Below are positions 8,784 to 18,790 of a stretch of 64,000 nucleotides of DNA, piece by piece. Both the position numbers and the translations under genes were made by a program. Each line of letters begins with the position of its first letter. Position 1 is the first letter of the stretch. The notes under the pieces were generated by a model that saw only the letters and a list, made by a program, of their open reading frames with translations, was not told where the DNA came from and made no database searches. Origin of the DNA: UBA6163 sp041753075 (GTDB taxonomy: Bacteria; Planctomycetota; Planctomycetia; Pirellulales; Pirellulaceae); the NCBI GenBank assembly GCA_041753075.1, contig JBGSVE010000057.1, forward strand, positions 11,957 to 75,956, in the 5' to 3' direction.

Positions 8784-9922
8784 AGACTTTGTATTACCGG
8801 CCCAAAAAAGTCTCCAAGGCGATGTTGCTTTCGTTGGCTGGCTTGGCGTTTGTTTCGTTGTTGGCAGTCGAGCTATTTCCCGTTAAGCAAGACGACAAGC
8901 TGATCCAAGTCAAGCTTGCCGCCGCAGCGCAAGCCGATCGAGCGCTCACGGCAATCGGTGATCGGCGATTGGAACTCGAGCGGCCGTGGGTCAAGCAACT
9001 TGATCCGGCGAAGACAATGATGATTGGGCCGACGATGTCGATCGTGACCACTCAAGTTGGTCACTTGGACGCGAAACAGACTTCGGTCAACCCGAACTTC
9101 GCCGCAGTGGTTGTTGATCTGCTGCACCAAGCCGGCGTCCGCCCGGGCGATCGGATTGCGATTGGTTGCACCGGATCGTTTCCGGCGCTCGACATTGCGA
9201 CGATTGCGGCTGCTGAGACGATGGATCTCAAGCCGGTTGTGATCTCCAGCGCGACTTCCAGCCAATATGGTGCTAACGATCCGGAAATGATGTGGCCCGA
9301 CATGGAGCGGTGGCTTTTTGAGCAGGGCATTATCAAGACTCGCAGCATCGCGACATCGCTTGGCGGCGTCGGTGACCGTGGCGTTGGCATGACGCCCGAT
9401 GTGCTCGAAAAATTGTTGGAAACGATCGATCGTAGCGGTGTTCCCCTGCTTCGCGCCCGCACGTTGTACACTTCAGTCGTCGAACGGATTCGTTTATTCG
9501 ACGAGGCGGCTGGTGGAGAAAAATACGCCGCGTATGTCAATGTCGGCGGTGGGTCCGCATCGATTCGCGGGACCAAGGGTAACGCGATCTTGGGTAACGG
9601 CGTGATCACACTTGAAAACGCGGACCTAAGCGGTGTGAAATCATGTGCCGCGAAAACGTTTTTGGAGCGTGGGGTTCCCGTCGTCAACTTGATTAATTCA
9701 ATTGAACTTGCCAATGACTACGGGCTTGCGGTTGCGCCAATCACCAAGGTTCCCGTTGGTGACGGCAATGTGTATGGCCGCGTCGTTTACCGCCGGTATT
9801 TGGCGATCTTGGGAATCGCCATGATTCTGGCGGCGGCTTGGATGATCATGCACCCCACGCCAGCAATCGAACGTTTGTTCCATGGCAAAAATGCGCAGCC
9901 GGCTGGCCAAATGATGGTTTGA
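8780..9922 (+). CDS. pgsW: Poly-gamma-glutamate system protein PgsW
   Basis: A 380-residue membrane-anchored protein: one N-terminal helix (about residues 12-30), a large extracytoplasmic domain with 'IGCTGSFPALDIATIAAAE' and 'VNVGGGSAS', and a C-terminal helix near residues 338-358. This matches the PgsW type that accompanies PgsB and PgsC. Its biochemical role is not established; export or anchoring of the polymer is a reasonable guess. The ATGA overlap with pgsC indicates tight coupling. No pgsA/capA gene follows; the next gene is gcvT after 99 bp. Confidence 0.85.
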   Translation: MKTLYYRPKKVSKAMLLSLAGLAFVSLLAVELFPVKQDDKLIQVKLAAAAQADRALTAIGDRRLELERPWVKQLDPAKTMMIGPTMSIVTTQVGHLDAKQTSVNPNFAAVVVDLLHQAGVRPGDRIAIGCTGSFPALDIATIAAAETMDLKPVVISSATSSQYGANDPEMMWPDMERWLFEQGIIKTRSIATSLGGVGDRGVGMTPDVLEKLLETIDRSGVPLLRARTLYTSVVERIRLFDEAAGGEKYAAYVNVGGGSASIRGTKGNAILGNGVITLENADLSGVKSCAAKTFLERGVPVVNLINSIELANDYGLAVAPITKVPVGDGNVYGRVVYRRYLAILGIAMILAAAWMIMHPTPAIERLFHGKNAQPAGQMMV

Positions 9923-10021
9923 AAAGCCGCTGCGCAGGGGTTTGCATCGCCGTTTGGGCGGTTAGACTTTGTCAAGACTGATCTCTGACATATTGACCGC
10001 CGAACCACACGCTGAAGCATC

Positions 10022-11134
10022 GTGACTGAACTTTCGCTTGCCATCACTCCATTGCATTCATGGCATCTTCATGCCGGGGCGAGGATGGCACCGTTCGCCG
10101 GTTTTGACATGCCGATTCAATACCAATCGATTGTCACCGAGCATTCGGCATGTCGCGCCTCGGCGGTTTTGTTCGACGTGTCGCACATGGGTCGATTGCG
10201 GTTTGATGGCGACGGTGCCGATCGGTTGCTTGACCATTTGTTGACTCGCCGCGTCACCGACCTACCGGTTGGCGGGATTCGGTACTCGCTGATGTGTAAC
10301 GAGCAAGGCGGCGTGCTGGACGATGTATTGGTAAGCCATCTTGAAACGCCCAGCGGTGGACGATTCCATTTATTGGTTGTCAACGCATCGAACCGCGCCA
10401 AGATCCTCAAGTGGATTATCCCGCATTTGGCCGATTTTCCCTTGGTGACGATGAGCGATCGAACCGAGATTACGGCGATGATTGCCATTCAAGGCCCCCG
10501 CGCCGTCGAAGTCACGTCGCGATTGTTCAAGGCCGACGTCAGCAAGCTGAAACGTTACCGTGGCTTGATCACCGAACAATTCAAAAAGCCAGTGATTGTG
10601 ACTCGCACGGGATACACCGGTGAGGACGGGTTCGAGTTGATCGTGCGCGCCGAAGAAGCGACTCGGGTTTGGGAGAACCTGTTATTGGCCGGTCGCGACG
10701 AAGGTTTCTGTGCGGCGGGACTTGGCGCTCGGGATACCTTGCGCCTCGAAGCTGCAATGCCGCTGTATGGCCATGAGCTATCCGAGCAAATCAATCCGAT
10801 CGAAGCCGGTTTGTCGTTTGCGTGCAATCTCGAAGGCCGTTCGTTTATTGGTGACGAGTCGCTTCGCCAAATTGTGTCATCCGGTCCGCAGCGAACTCGC
10901 GTTGGCTTGGTGTTCGACAGCAAGCGTCCCGTTCGCGAAGGCTGCGCCGTGCTTGATTCCTCGGGCGCGTCGATCGGTGTGGTGACCAGCGGTGCTCCGT
11001 CACCGACACTGCAGCGACCGATCGCAATGGCGATGATTGATTCGGCCAAAATTAATGATTCACTTTTCATAGACAACCGCGGCACGCAACAAGCCGCATC
11101 GATCGTTCCTCTTCCCTTTTACAAGGCGACGTAA
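10022..11134 (+). CDS. gcvT: Glycine cleavage T protein (aminomethyltransferase)
   Basis: Transfers the aminomethyl-derived one-carbon unit from lipoyl-GcvH to tetrahydrofolate, releasing ammonia. The 370-residue length is typical. Visible family motifs are 'PLHSWHLHAGARMAPFAGF', 'FDVSHMGR', 'GYTGEDGFEL', 'GLGARDTLRLEA' and 'NPIEAGL'. The start is GTG at 10022; no clear Shine-Dalgarno is seen. It is the first gene of gcvT-gcvH-gcvPA-gcvPB-lplA. The 99-bp leader shows no recognisable glycine riboswitch. Confidence 0.95.
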   Translation: MTELSLAITPLHSWHLHAGARMAPFAGFDMPIQYQSIVTEHSACRASAVLFDVSHMGRLRFDGDGADRLLDHLLTRRVTDLPVGGIRYSLMCNEQGGVLDDVLVSHLETPSGGRFHLLVVNASNRAKILKWIIPHLADFPLVTMSDRTEITAMIAIQGPRAVEVTSRLFKADVSKLKRYRGLITEQFKKPVIVTRTGYTGEDGFELIVRAEEATRVWENLLLAGRDEGFCAAGLGARDTLRLEAAMPLYGHELSEQINPIEAGLSFACNLEGRSFIGDESLRQIVSSGPQRTRVGLVFDSKRPVREGCAVLDSSGASIGVVTSGAPSPTLQRPIAMAMIDSAKINDSLFIDNRGTQQAASIVPLPFYKAT

Positions 11135-11137
11135 CCG

Positions 11138-11539
11138 ATGAGCCGTCAACCTAGCACGCTGCTATATGCGAAATCACATGAGTGGGCCGATGTATCGGAC
11201 CAGGGTGGCGACAAGATTGCCACGATCGGCATTTCCGCGTTTGCGATCGAGCAATTGACTGACTTGGTTTACATGGACTTGCCGAAAGTTGGCAAAAAGG
11301 TCGCCGCCGGTGCGGAATTCGGTGAAGTCGAGTCCGTCAAAGCGGTCAGTCCTTTGTACAGCCCGGTTGATGGCGAAATCGTCGAAGTCCACAGCGACCT
11401 GCCGGAGAATCTCGATGGATTGAAGGACGATCCGTATGAGTTTGGTTGGATCATTAAGGTGAGATTGAGTGATACTGCGGCATTGAGTGCGTTGCTCGAT
11501 CACACCGCTTACGAAAAACAATGCAGCGAAGAAGCGTAG
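11138..11539 (+). CDS. gcvH: Glycine cleavage H protein
   Basis: The 133-residue lipoyl carrier that shuttles the aminomethyl group between P and T proteins. The lipoylation site is Lys68 in 'GEVESVKAVSPLYSP'. The N-terminal 'YAKSHEWADV' and the C-terminal 'PYEFGWIIKV' are family hallmarks. It starts 3 bases after gcvT and ends one base before gcvPA, so the genes form a tight operon. Confidence 0.96.
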   Translation: MSRQPSTLLYAKSHEWADVSDQGGDKIATIGISAFAIEQLTDLVYMDLPKVGKKVAAGAEFGEVESVKAVSPLYSPVDGEIVEVHSDLPENLDGLKDDPYEFGWIIKVRLSDTAALSALLDHTAYEKQCSEEA

Positions 11540-11540
11540 T

Positions 11541-12908
11541 ATGACTGGATATCTGTTTCACACCGAACAAGACCGTCGCGAGATGTTGGCCGCGATCGGT
11601 GTATCGTCGATCCAGCAAATCATTGATGACCAAGTGCCACGCGAGTTGCAATTGGGACGCACACTTGCGATCGGCGATGCAGTTGATGAGATGACGCTGG
11701 AAAGCCTCATGCGTGAACTGGGTGGTCGCAACGCATCGGCGACTTCGCATGTTTGCTTCATGGGTGGCGGAGCCTACGACCATTTTATTCCGGCTGTTGT
11801 TGACGAGCTTGCTTCTCGCGGCGAGTTTTACACGTCGTATACGCCGTACCAAGCCGAGGTCAGCCAAGGCAATCTGCAGGTTATGTTCGAGTATGAAACA
11901 CTCGTCACGCAGCTCACTGGATTGGGCGTCAGTAATGCCAGTTTATATGACGGCGGTTCGGCGGCGGTCGAAGCCGTGTTGATGGCACTTGCCGCTGGCC
12001 AGGGTCGCAAGAAAGTTGTCACTTCGGCTGCAGTCCATCCGCATTATCGTGACACGCTGCGGACGTATCTCGATAGTTTGGATGTCCATTGCGTGACGTT
12101 GCCGTTGCAGGACGACGGCAGTTCGCGGGGCATGATTGACTTGATCGATAACCAAACGGCATGCGTGCTGATTCAACATCCGAATTTTTTTGGTCGTTAC
12201 GAAGACGTTGCGGCAATCGCCAAAGCGGCTCACGCAGCGGGTGCGCTGGTGATTCAAGTTTTCGATCCGATCAGTATTGGATTGCTGCGTCGCCCCGGCG
12301 ACTTAGGTGCCGACATCGCCGTTGCGGAAGGACAATGCCTCGGCAACCCTTTGGCATACGGCGGCCCGTATCTTGGAGTGATGGCTTGTAAGGAAGAATT
12401 GATTCGCCGCTTGCCCGGTCGCATCGCAGGTCAAACGATTGATCGTCGTGGCAAGCGATGTTGGGTATTGACATTGCAAACTCGCGAGCAGCATATTCGC
12501 CGCGACAAAGCGACCAGCAACATTTGCAGTAATCAAACACTGTTGGCCTTACGCGCGACGATTTATCTGAGCCTGCTTGGACCGCATGGGCTGCGCGAAA
12601 CCGCCGAGCATTGTGTTCGCAAAACGAGTTACGCCCGCGACCAATTCGCGTCGGCGGATCGTTTCGAGCTGGTGCACAGCAGTCCGGTGTTCAAAGAGTT
12701 TGTCGTGCGTGATCTTGGCGATGGCGTCGCGTCGATGCTCAGCGAGGCGACGGACCAGGGCATTTTGGCGGGAGTTCCGTTGGCCGAGTTCTACCCAGAG
12801 TTGGCCGATTGCTTCTTGGTCGCGGTGACCGAAAAACGAACTAGGGCTGACATCGATCGACTCGTTTCCGTTTTGAATCAACACAGCACCCAACCGGCAT
12901 ATTCATAG
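11541..12908 (+). CDS. gcvPA: Glycine dehydrogenase (decarboxylating) subunit 1
   Basis: N-terminal half of the split P protein, which decarboxylates glycine with the PLP-bearing GcvPB. With the ATG at 11541, one base after gcvH, it is 455 residues, normal for GcvPA. The start 'MTGYLFHTEQDRREML' fits the family better than the longer open frame that begins inside gcvH. Motifs include 'FMGGGAYDHFIPAVV', 'YTPYQAEVSQGNLQ' and 'LALRATIYL'. Two-subunit P proteins are common in planctomycetes and Firmicutes. Confidence 0.95.
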   Translation: MTGYLFHTEQDRREMLAAIGVSSIQQIIDDQVPRELQLGRTLAIGDAVDEMTLESLMRELGGRNASATSHVCFMGGGAYDHFIPAVVDELASRGEFYTSYTPYQAEVSQGNLQVMFEYETLVTQLTGLGVSNASLYDGGSAAVEAVLMALAAGQGRKKVVTSAAVHPHYRDTLRTYLDSLDVHCVTLPLQDDGSSRGMIDLIDNQTACVLIQHPNFFGRYEDVAAIAKAAHAAGALVIQVFDPISIGLLRRPGDLGADIAVAEGQCLGNPLAYGGPYLGVMACKEELIRRLPGRIAGQTIDRRGKRCWVLTLQTREQHIRRDKATSNICSNQTLLALRATIYLSLLGPHGLRETAEHCVRKTSYARDQFASADRFELVHSSPVFKEFVVRDLGDGVASMLSEATDQGILAGVPLAEFYPELADCFLVAVTEKRTRADIDRLVSVLNQHSTQPAYS

Positions 12909-12912
12909 TCTT

Positions 12913-14364
<1,452 letters not shown>

Positions 14365-14387
14365 ACGAAGGATCGCTTGGTAACTGT

Positions 14388-15155
14388 ATGGCCAGATTGA
14401 TCATTGACCCGCCCGCCAGTGGATTTTGGAACATGGCGGTCGATGCAGCAATCTTGGAATCGTTGACTGCAGCGGATGGTCCAACGCTACGCTTTTATCG
14501 CTGGTCGGCACCGACGTTGTCATTGGGATACTTTCAATTGATTGGAGACCGGGCTTTGCATCCCGACAGCCGCGAAATCGACGTTGTTCGCCGCACGACC
14601 GGCGGCGGTGCGATCATCCATGACCGCGAGTGGACTTATAGTTTGGCGGTCCCGATGAACCGCCGTGACCCAGGTGCCGCGGCTTGGTTATATCAAGCGG
14701 TCCACCTCGCGATCATTTCCTCCTTACAGACTCTTGGCATCACCGTTCGGCACTATGAAGCCACCACCACCGCACCGAATTCTTCTCAGCCCAGTCGAGA
14801 ACCCTTTCTCTGTTTCCAACGAAGAACATCGGAGGATTTGGTTTTGGCTGGCTATAAGGTTCTCGGCAGCGCACAACGGCGCGGACGGACGGGGTTGCTA
14901 CAGCATGGCAGTTTGTTGTTGGCTGCGGCGACGGCCGCACCCCAGTTGCCGGGGTTAGTCGAACTGGCAAACTATGAACCCAATGCGATTAACTCACCTG
15001 GTGGAGACCGAATTGTCAGGGGAATTGGCGGCGAGTTGGCGTCGGCTTTAAATGTGTCTTGGGTGCGCGGCGGATTGACGGACCAGGAATATGACGTAGC
15101 GGTGCGCGAGCGAGCGGATCGTTTTTCCACAGTTGATTGGACAAAACGCCGCTGA
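14388..15155 (+). CDS. Lipoate-protein ligase A / octanoyltransferase family protein
   Basis: A 255-residue BPL/LplA-fold protein. The signature 'RRTTGGGAIIHD' (near residue 68) and the conserved lysine in 'VLAGYKVLGSAQRR' form the lipoyl-AMP or octanoyl site. A Cys precedes that lysine ('PFLCFQRR'), as in LipM-type octanoyltransferases, so ligase versus transferase cannot be decided from sequence alone. It lies 23 bases after gcvPB. The likely job is modifying Lys68 of the GcvH encoded upstream. AAGGA lies about 15 bases before the ATG. Confidence 0.88.
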   Translation: MARLIIDPPASGFWNMAVDAAILESLTAADGPTLRFYRWSAPTLSLGYFQLIGDRALHPDSREIDVVRRTTGGGAIIHDREWTYSLAVPMNRRDPGAAAWLYQAVHLAIISSLQTLGITVRHYEATTTAPNSSQPSREPFLCFQRRTSEDLVLAGYKVLGSAQRRGRTGLLQHGSLLLAAATAAPQLPGLVELANYEPNAINSPGGDRIVRGIGGELASALNVSWVRGGLTDQEYDVAVRERADRFSTVDWTKRR

Positions 15156-15486
15156 GTCCGCCAGCCCCCCCGACGGGGTTGGTAATAAGGTTGTATTATT
15201 TCAATTTGGGGTATGGTTAAGGTGAAAAATATCACTACATTTCCGTTCTCAAAGATAGTTACCGGTTGATTGCTGTCTACACTGTGTTGGAACCGGAGGG
15301 CTCTCCTTTTCGAGGTTATTATTTCGGTTTGCCGTCAGAGCAGCAGAACTTTTCGATTCCCGTTGGGTTGTTGGGTCACGTCATTTGTCCGCCATTATTC
15401 CACTGTTTCATCATTTTTGCTGACTGAGGATTCTCAATCAGCGACTGGACGATGACCCGAAGGATGGTCGAATAGAAAGGTATGCA
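15156..15486. other. 331-bp gap upstream of the FHA gene
   Basis: No gene is seen. The first part is GC-rich with a small CCCC-GAC-GGGG hairpin near 15167-15178. The stretch 15180-15240 is AT-richer than its surroundings and could hold a promoter for the FHA gene. Confidence 0.4.
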
Positions 15487-16164
15487 ATGCAGGTGAAATT
15501 AAGAGTCATGGCGGGTAGTCATGCAGGCACAGAAATCGGCATTTCGGCTGACAAATTTTTGATCGGTCGCAGTGAATCGTGCAATCTTCGTCCCAAGAGC
15601 GAGTCGGTCAGTCGTAAGCACTGCATCATGGTGCTGCGCGATGGCAAGGTGCTTGTGCAGGATTTGCAGAGCCGCAACGGCACGTTCGTTAACGAGAAGC
15701 GATTGCCACCGGACAAGGCAAAGGTGCTTTCCGGAGGCGATAAGTTGCGCGTCGGAAAGCTCGAATTTGAGGTTTTGATCGAGCACGGTTTACAGGCCGC
15801 TAAAAAACCAGAGGTCAAAGACGTCGGTGACGCTGCGGCGCGGACGGTGGAATCATCAGCCGACGGCAGCCGGTTTGAAGCGATTGATGTAAATAGCTGG
15901 CTCGACGAAGCCGACCAAATCGACCGCGTCCGCAAACTTTCCGATCCTGATACGCGTCAATTTCGCTTCGACACGCCCGAAAAGGTTGCGTCCGCGGCTG
16001 ACAGCGACGAAATGTCTGGAAACGATTCGACGATGAAGAAGCTTGCCAAGCCGGACAAGAAGGCAGCCCCGGGTAAACTTCCCGCCGGTCACAAGAAGGC
16101 CATGACGGATGACTCGCGACAAGCGGCCGACGATGCCCTCAAGAAGTTCTTCAGCGGACGCTAG
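15487..16164 (+). CDS. FHA domain protein
   Basis: A 225-residue cytoplasmic protein with an N-terminal forkhead-associated domain (about residues 1-98), which binds phosphothreonine. 'FLIGRSESCNLRP', 'SVSRKHC' and 'QSRNGTFVN' carry the conserved GR, SxxH-like and N-G residues. The C-terminal half is charged, Lys-rich and probably disordered, with a short 'DDALKKFFSGR' end. GAAAGG (15475-15480) is well placed before the ATG. A phosphorylation partner could be the Ser/Thr kinase at 58946-59989, but this is only a guess from co-occurrence in the window. Confidence 0.9.
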   Translation: MQVKLRVMAGSHAGTEIGISADKFLIGRSESCNLRPKSESVSRKHCIMVLRDGKVLVQDLQSRNGTFVNEKRLPPDKAKVLSGGDKLRVGKLEFEVLIEHGLQAAKKPEVKDVGDAAARTVESSADGSRFEAIDVNSWLDEADQIDRVRKLSDPDTRQFRFDTPEKVASAADSDEMSGNDSTMKKLAKPDKKAAPGKLPAGHKKAMTDDSRQAADDALKKFFSGR

Positions 16165-16192
16165 GCTTGTTTGAAAAGTTAGGGTCGGCTTG

Positions 16193-16256
16193 GTGAGCGG
16201 TACGCCGCTTGCAACCGGTAATTTGCGAAGCCGGCGGCTAGCGCCATTCCGCTCAC
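16193..16256. repeat. Imperfect palindromic element between genes
   Basis: Arms 16193-16218 and 16231-16256 (26 nt each) match as reverse complements at 20 of 26 positions, starting from perfect 8-base ends GTGAGCGG/CCGCTCAC, with a 12-nt loop. It fills most of the gap between the FHA gene and the hydrolase-like gene. I recall similar GTGAGCGG palindromes between genes in other Pirellulaceae. Function unknown; it may be a REP-like element or RNA hairpin. Confidence 0.6.
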
Positions 16257-16281
16257 AACCTTCACTGCCTTTGGCTCACGA

Positions 16282-18666
16282 GTGCAAACACAGCCTCCTA
16301 ATTTCAAAGTCGCAGCCACGCTCTTGGCACCGTTTGCGATTGTGCTTGCGTTGGCTTCGACGCTTTGCGGCGAGCAACAGGTACGCTTGCGATCCGGTTT
16401 TGTGATGCGCGGCAGCGTGCTGGAAATTGCCTCGATCAATCAAAACCCGTTCGCGGGGACGGCCGGTAGCGAAGTCCAGGTTCTGCCGATCTGGCTTATC
16501 GATGATGGTCTTCGCCGTTGCTACGTTCACAAACTTGGGATGATCGCCGAGGTCACACCGATCGAAGGCGTCAGGAATCGCATCGAGTTTTGGCAGCCGG
16601 TAGCGCCCGGCAACCGCACCATCGCCGGCATCGGACCGCTGCTGGCCGTTTCTCCCTTCAACAGTTACGGCCAACGAATCGTCGAAGTCCGTCAAACCGA
16701 TGCCGCTAGAATCTCGATCATCCAGGGCATCACCGAGATCAACGCTCGGTACGCGAAGGTCGAGGGACTCAAATCAACCCCGTCGTATGCCTGGGACATG
16801 CGCGTCGCGACCGATTCGATTGACAGCGAACAATTGCGACAAGTCTTTCGCCAGCGAATCGACCAGTCCAATTACGATCGGCGACTGGAGATCGTTAGGT
16901 TCTATATCGAGGCGGAATTGTTTGGTGAGGCCCGCGACGAGGTCGAGCGGTTGATGAAAGACTTCCCCGATGAAGCATCACTTACCGCGCAACTGCAGTC
17001 ACTCGTCCAGCGGCAATGGACCCAGCTATTCGATGAAGCAAAGCTGCGCCGTGACGCGGGTCAATACGAATTGGCGAAATCGGTCTTACAGAATTTTCCG
17101 GTGAATGAAGTCGCCGGCGCGACGCGACTCGAAGTACAGGATACGATCGATTCGATTGACGCCAAAATCGCTGAAGGCCGTCGACTGATCGAGCAACTCA
17201 CCGCACAACTCGAAACGCTCGGTGACGGCGACCGCAAACAAACTTTACTGACACTTGTCGAAGAAATTTCCGCAGGTTTGTCGCTCGATACGCTGGCCCG
17301 GCTGAGTGATTACGGCCGCCTTGGCGGCGTCGAAAATGTTCCCGTCGACAATCGCATTTCGCTGGCTATCGGCGGCTGGCTACTCGGGTCCGGATCGGGA
17401 CTGCAGAACATTGCGATCGCGACGTCGCTCGTCGAGGTCCGAAAATTGGTCGCCAAATACCTTGCCAGCAGCGATGCGGATGAACGCAAAGCCATTCTTG
17501 CGGAGTTGAGAAAACTCGAAGGCGCTGACCCGAATTTTGTTTCCAAAATGTTGCCGTTGCTGCCGCCGCCATTAGCACTTCCTGAAGAGGCAAAGCATGA
17601 ATCGATAGCGGGAATGTATTTGATCGACGAAAAAGTCCGCGGCGTCCTAGGCGGAGATTACATTCTGCAATTACCACCGGAATACAATCCGCTGAGAAGC
17701 TATCCATGTGTGGTCGCGTTGCATCCGGTGGGAGGCAGCGCCGAAGCTCAACTTGATTATTGGTCTGGCCCGCCAGCGACGGATGGCCAAAGCCGGTTGG
17801 GCCAGGGTGCGCGGCATGGGTTTGTCGTCATCGCTCCGCGTTGGACACGAACGGGACAAAGCGGTTACGAATCGACTGCGCGCGAACACGCGGAGGTGCT
17901 GACGGCCGTGCGTGACGCGATGCGACGAGTTTCGATCGATTCAGATCGAGTGTTCTTGGCCGGGCTCGGCAATGGCGGATCGGCCGCTTGGGACATTGCC
18001 GTCTCCCATCCTGATATTTGGGCTGGAATGATCTGCGTTAGCGGCGAAGCGAACCAATACCTACGGCATTACAACCGCAATGCGAAGTCAATTCCCATGT
18101 ATCTCGTTTTTGGCGAGATCGCCGGAGACAAAGCACCGCTGCTTAGAAATGGCGACGTGCTCGATGATTACATGGCACCGGGCTTCGATGCGATTGTGGT
18201 CATGTATCGCGGTCGCGGACCCGAACCGTTTTACGAAGAGATACATAATCTGTTTGATTGGATGCAATTGGCAACGCATCGACGCCGCGACCCACCCCAG
18301 CGGATCGAGGCGTCGTCGATGCGGCATGGTGACCAATTTTTTTGGTGGCTTGAAATGACAAAGATCATGGACAACATTGCAATTGATCCGCTGCTTTGGG
18401 ACCAAACTCCACATCCTCGCGCTGCGGAAGTTGTGGCCTCGATCGGCGAAGGCAACGTGGTTCGCGTCACGCAGGGGCCAGCCGATCAATTCATTCTCTA
18501 CTTCAGTCCCGAAATGGGTTTGAAAATGGATCAACCGATTATCATTCGCTATCGATCACGGCGGATCGATTTCCAATTCGATGGATCGCTTGACACGATG
18601 CTTGAAGACGCCAGAACTCGCGGTGACCGCAAACATCCGTATTGGGGCAGTTTGATCGTGCCTTAG
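16282..18666 (+). CDS. Exported alpha/beta-hydrolase-fold protein lacking the nucleophile serine
   Basis: A 794-residue exported protein (hydrophobic signal about residues 9-30). The middle (about 190-330) is helical with TPR-like content. Residues about 450-660 resemble PHB-depolymerase/esterase-type alpha/beta hydrolases: 'YPCVVALHPVGGSAEAQ', 'HGFVVIAPRW', 'DRVFLAGLGNGGSAAWD'. The nucleophile elbow GxSxG reads G-L-G-N-G, with Gly563 in place of Ser, so normal esterase activity is unlikely. The start is GTG at 16282, chosen for the signal peptide; no clear Shine-Dalgarno is visible. Confidence 0.8.
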   Translation: MQTQPPNFKVAATLLAPFAIVLALASTLCGEQQVRLRSGFVMRGSVLEIASINQNPFAGTAGSEVQVLPIWLIDDGLRRCYVHKLGMIAEVTPIEGVRNRIEFWQPVAPGNRTIAGIGPLLAVSPFNSYGQRIVEVRQTDAARISIIQGITEINARYAKVEGLKSTPSYAWDMRVATDSIDSEQLRQVFRQRIDQSNYDRRLEIVRFYIEAELFGEARDEVERLMKDFPDEASLTAQLQSLVQRQWTQLFDEAKLRRDAGQYELAKSVLQNFPVNEVAGATRLEVQDTIDSIDAKIAEGRRLIEQLTAQLETLGDGDRKQTLLTLVEEISAGLSLDTLARLSDYGRLGGVENVPVDNRISLAIGGWLLGSGSGLQNIAIATSLVEVRKLVAKYLASSDADERKAILAELRKLEGADPNFVSKMLPLLPPPLALPEEAKHESIAGMYLIDEKVRGVLGGDYILQLPPEYNPLRSYPCVVALHPVGGSAEAQLDYWSGPPATDGQSRLGQGARHGFVVIAPRWTRTGQSGYESTAREHAEVLTAVRDAMRRVSIDSDRVFLAGLGNGGSAAWDIAVSHPDIWAGMICVSGEANQYLRHYNRNAKSIPMYLVFGEIAGDKAPLLRNGDVLDDYMAPGFDAIVVMYRGRGPEPFYEEIHNLFDWMQLATHRRRDPPQRIEASSMRHGDQFFWWLEMTKIMDNIAIDPLLWDQTPHPRAAEVVASIGEGNVVRVTQGPADQFILYFSPEMGLKMDQPIIIRYRSRRIDFQFDGSLDTMLEDARTRGDRKHPYWGSLIVP

Positions 18667-18790
18667 TCGCAGTTCAATTGCATCACCGCAATTTGTTCAA
18701 TCGCACGTTTGGCTACAGCGACACCGACATCGATGCAACGCGTTGTCAAATCGACTTCTAAGAATGTTTTTAAAGTAAGGGATTTGACCC

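Noticed and set aside
9923..10021. Possible glycine riboswitch before gcvT
   Set aside because: The 99-bp leader lacks the conserved GGAGAG-type cores and paired aptamers.
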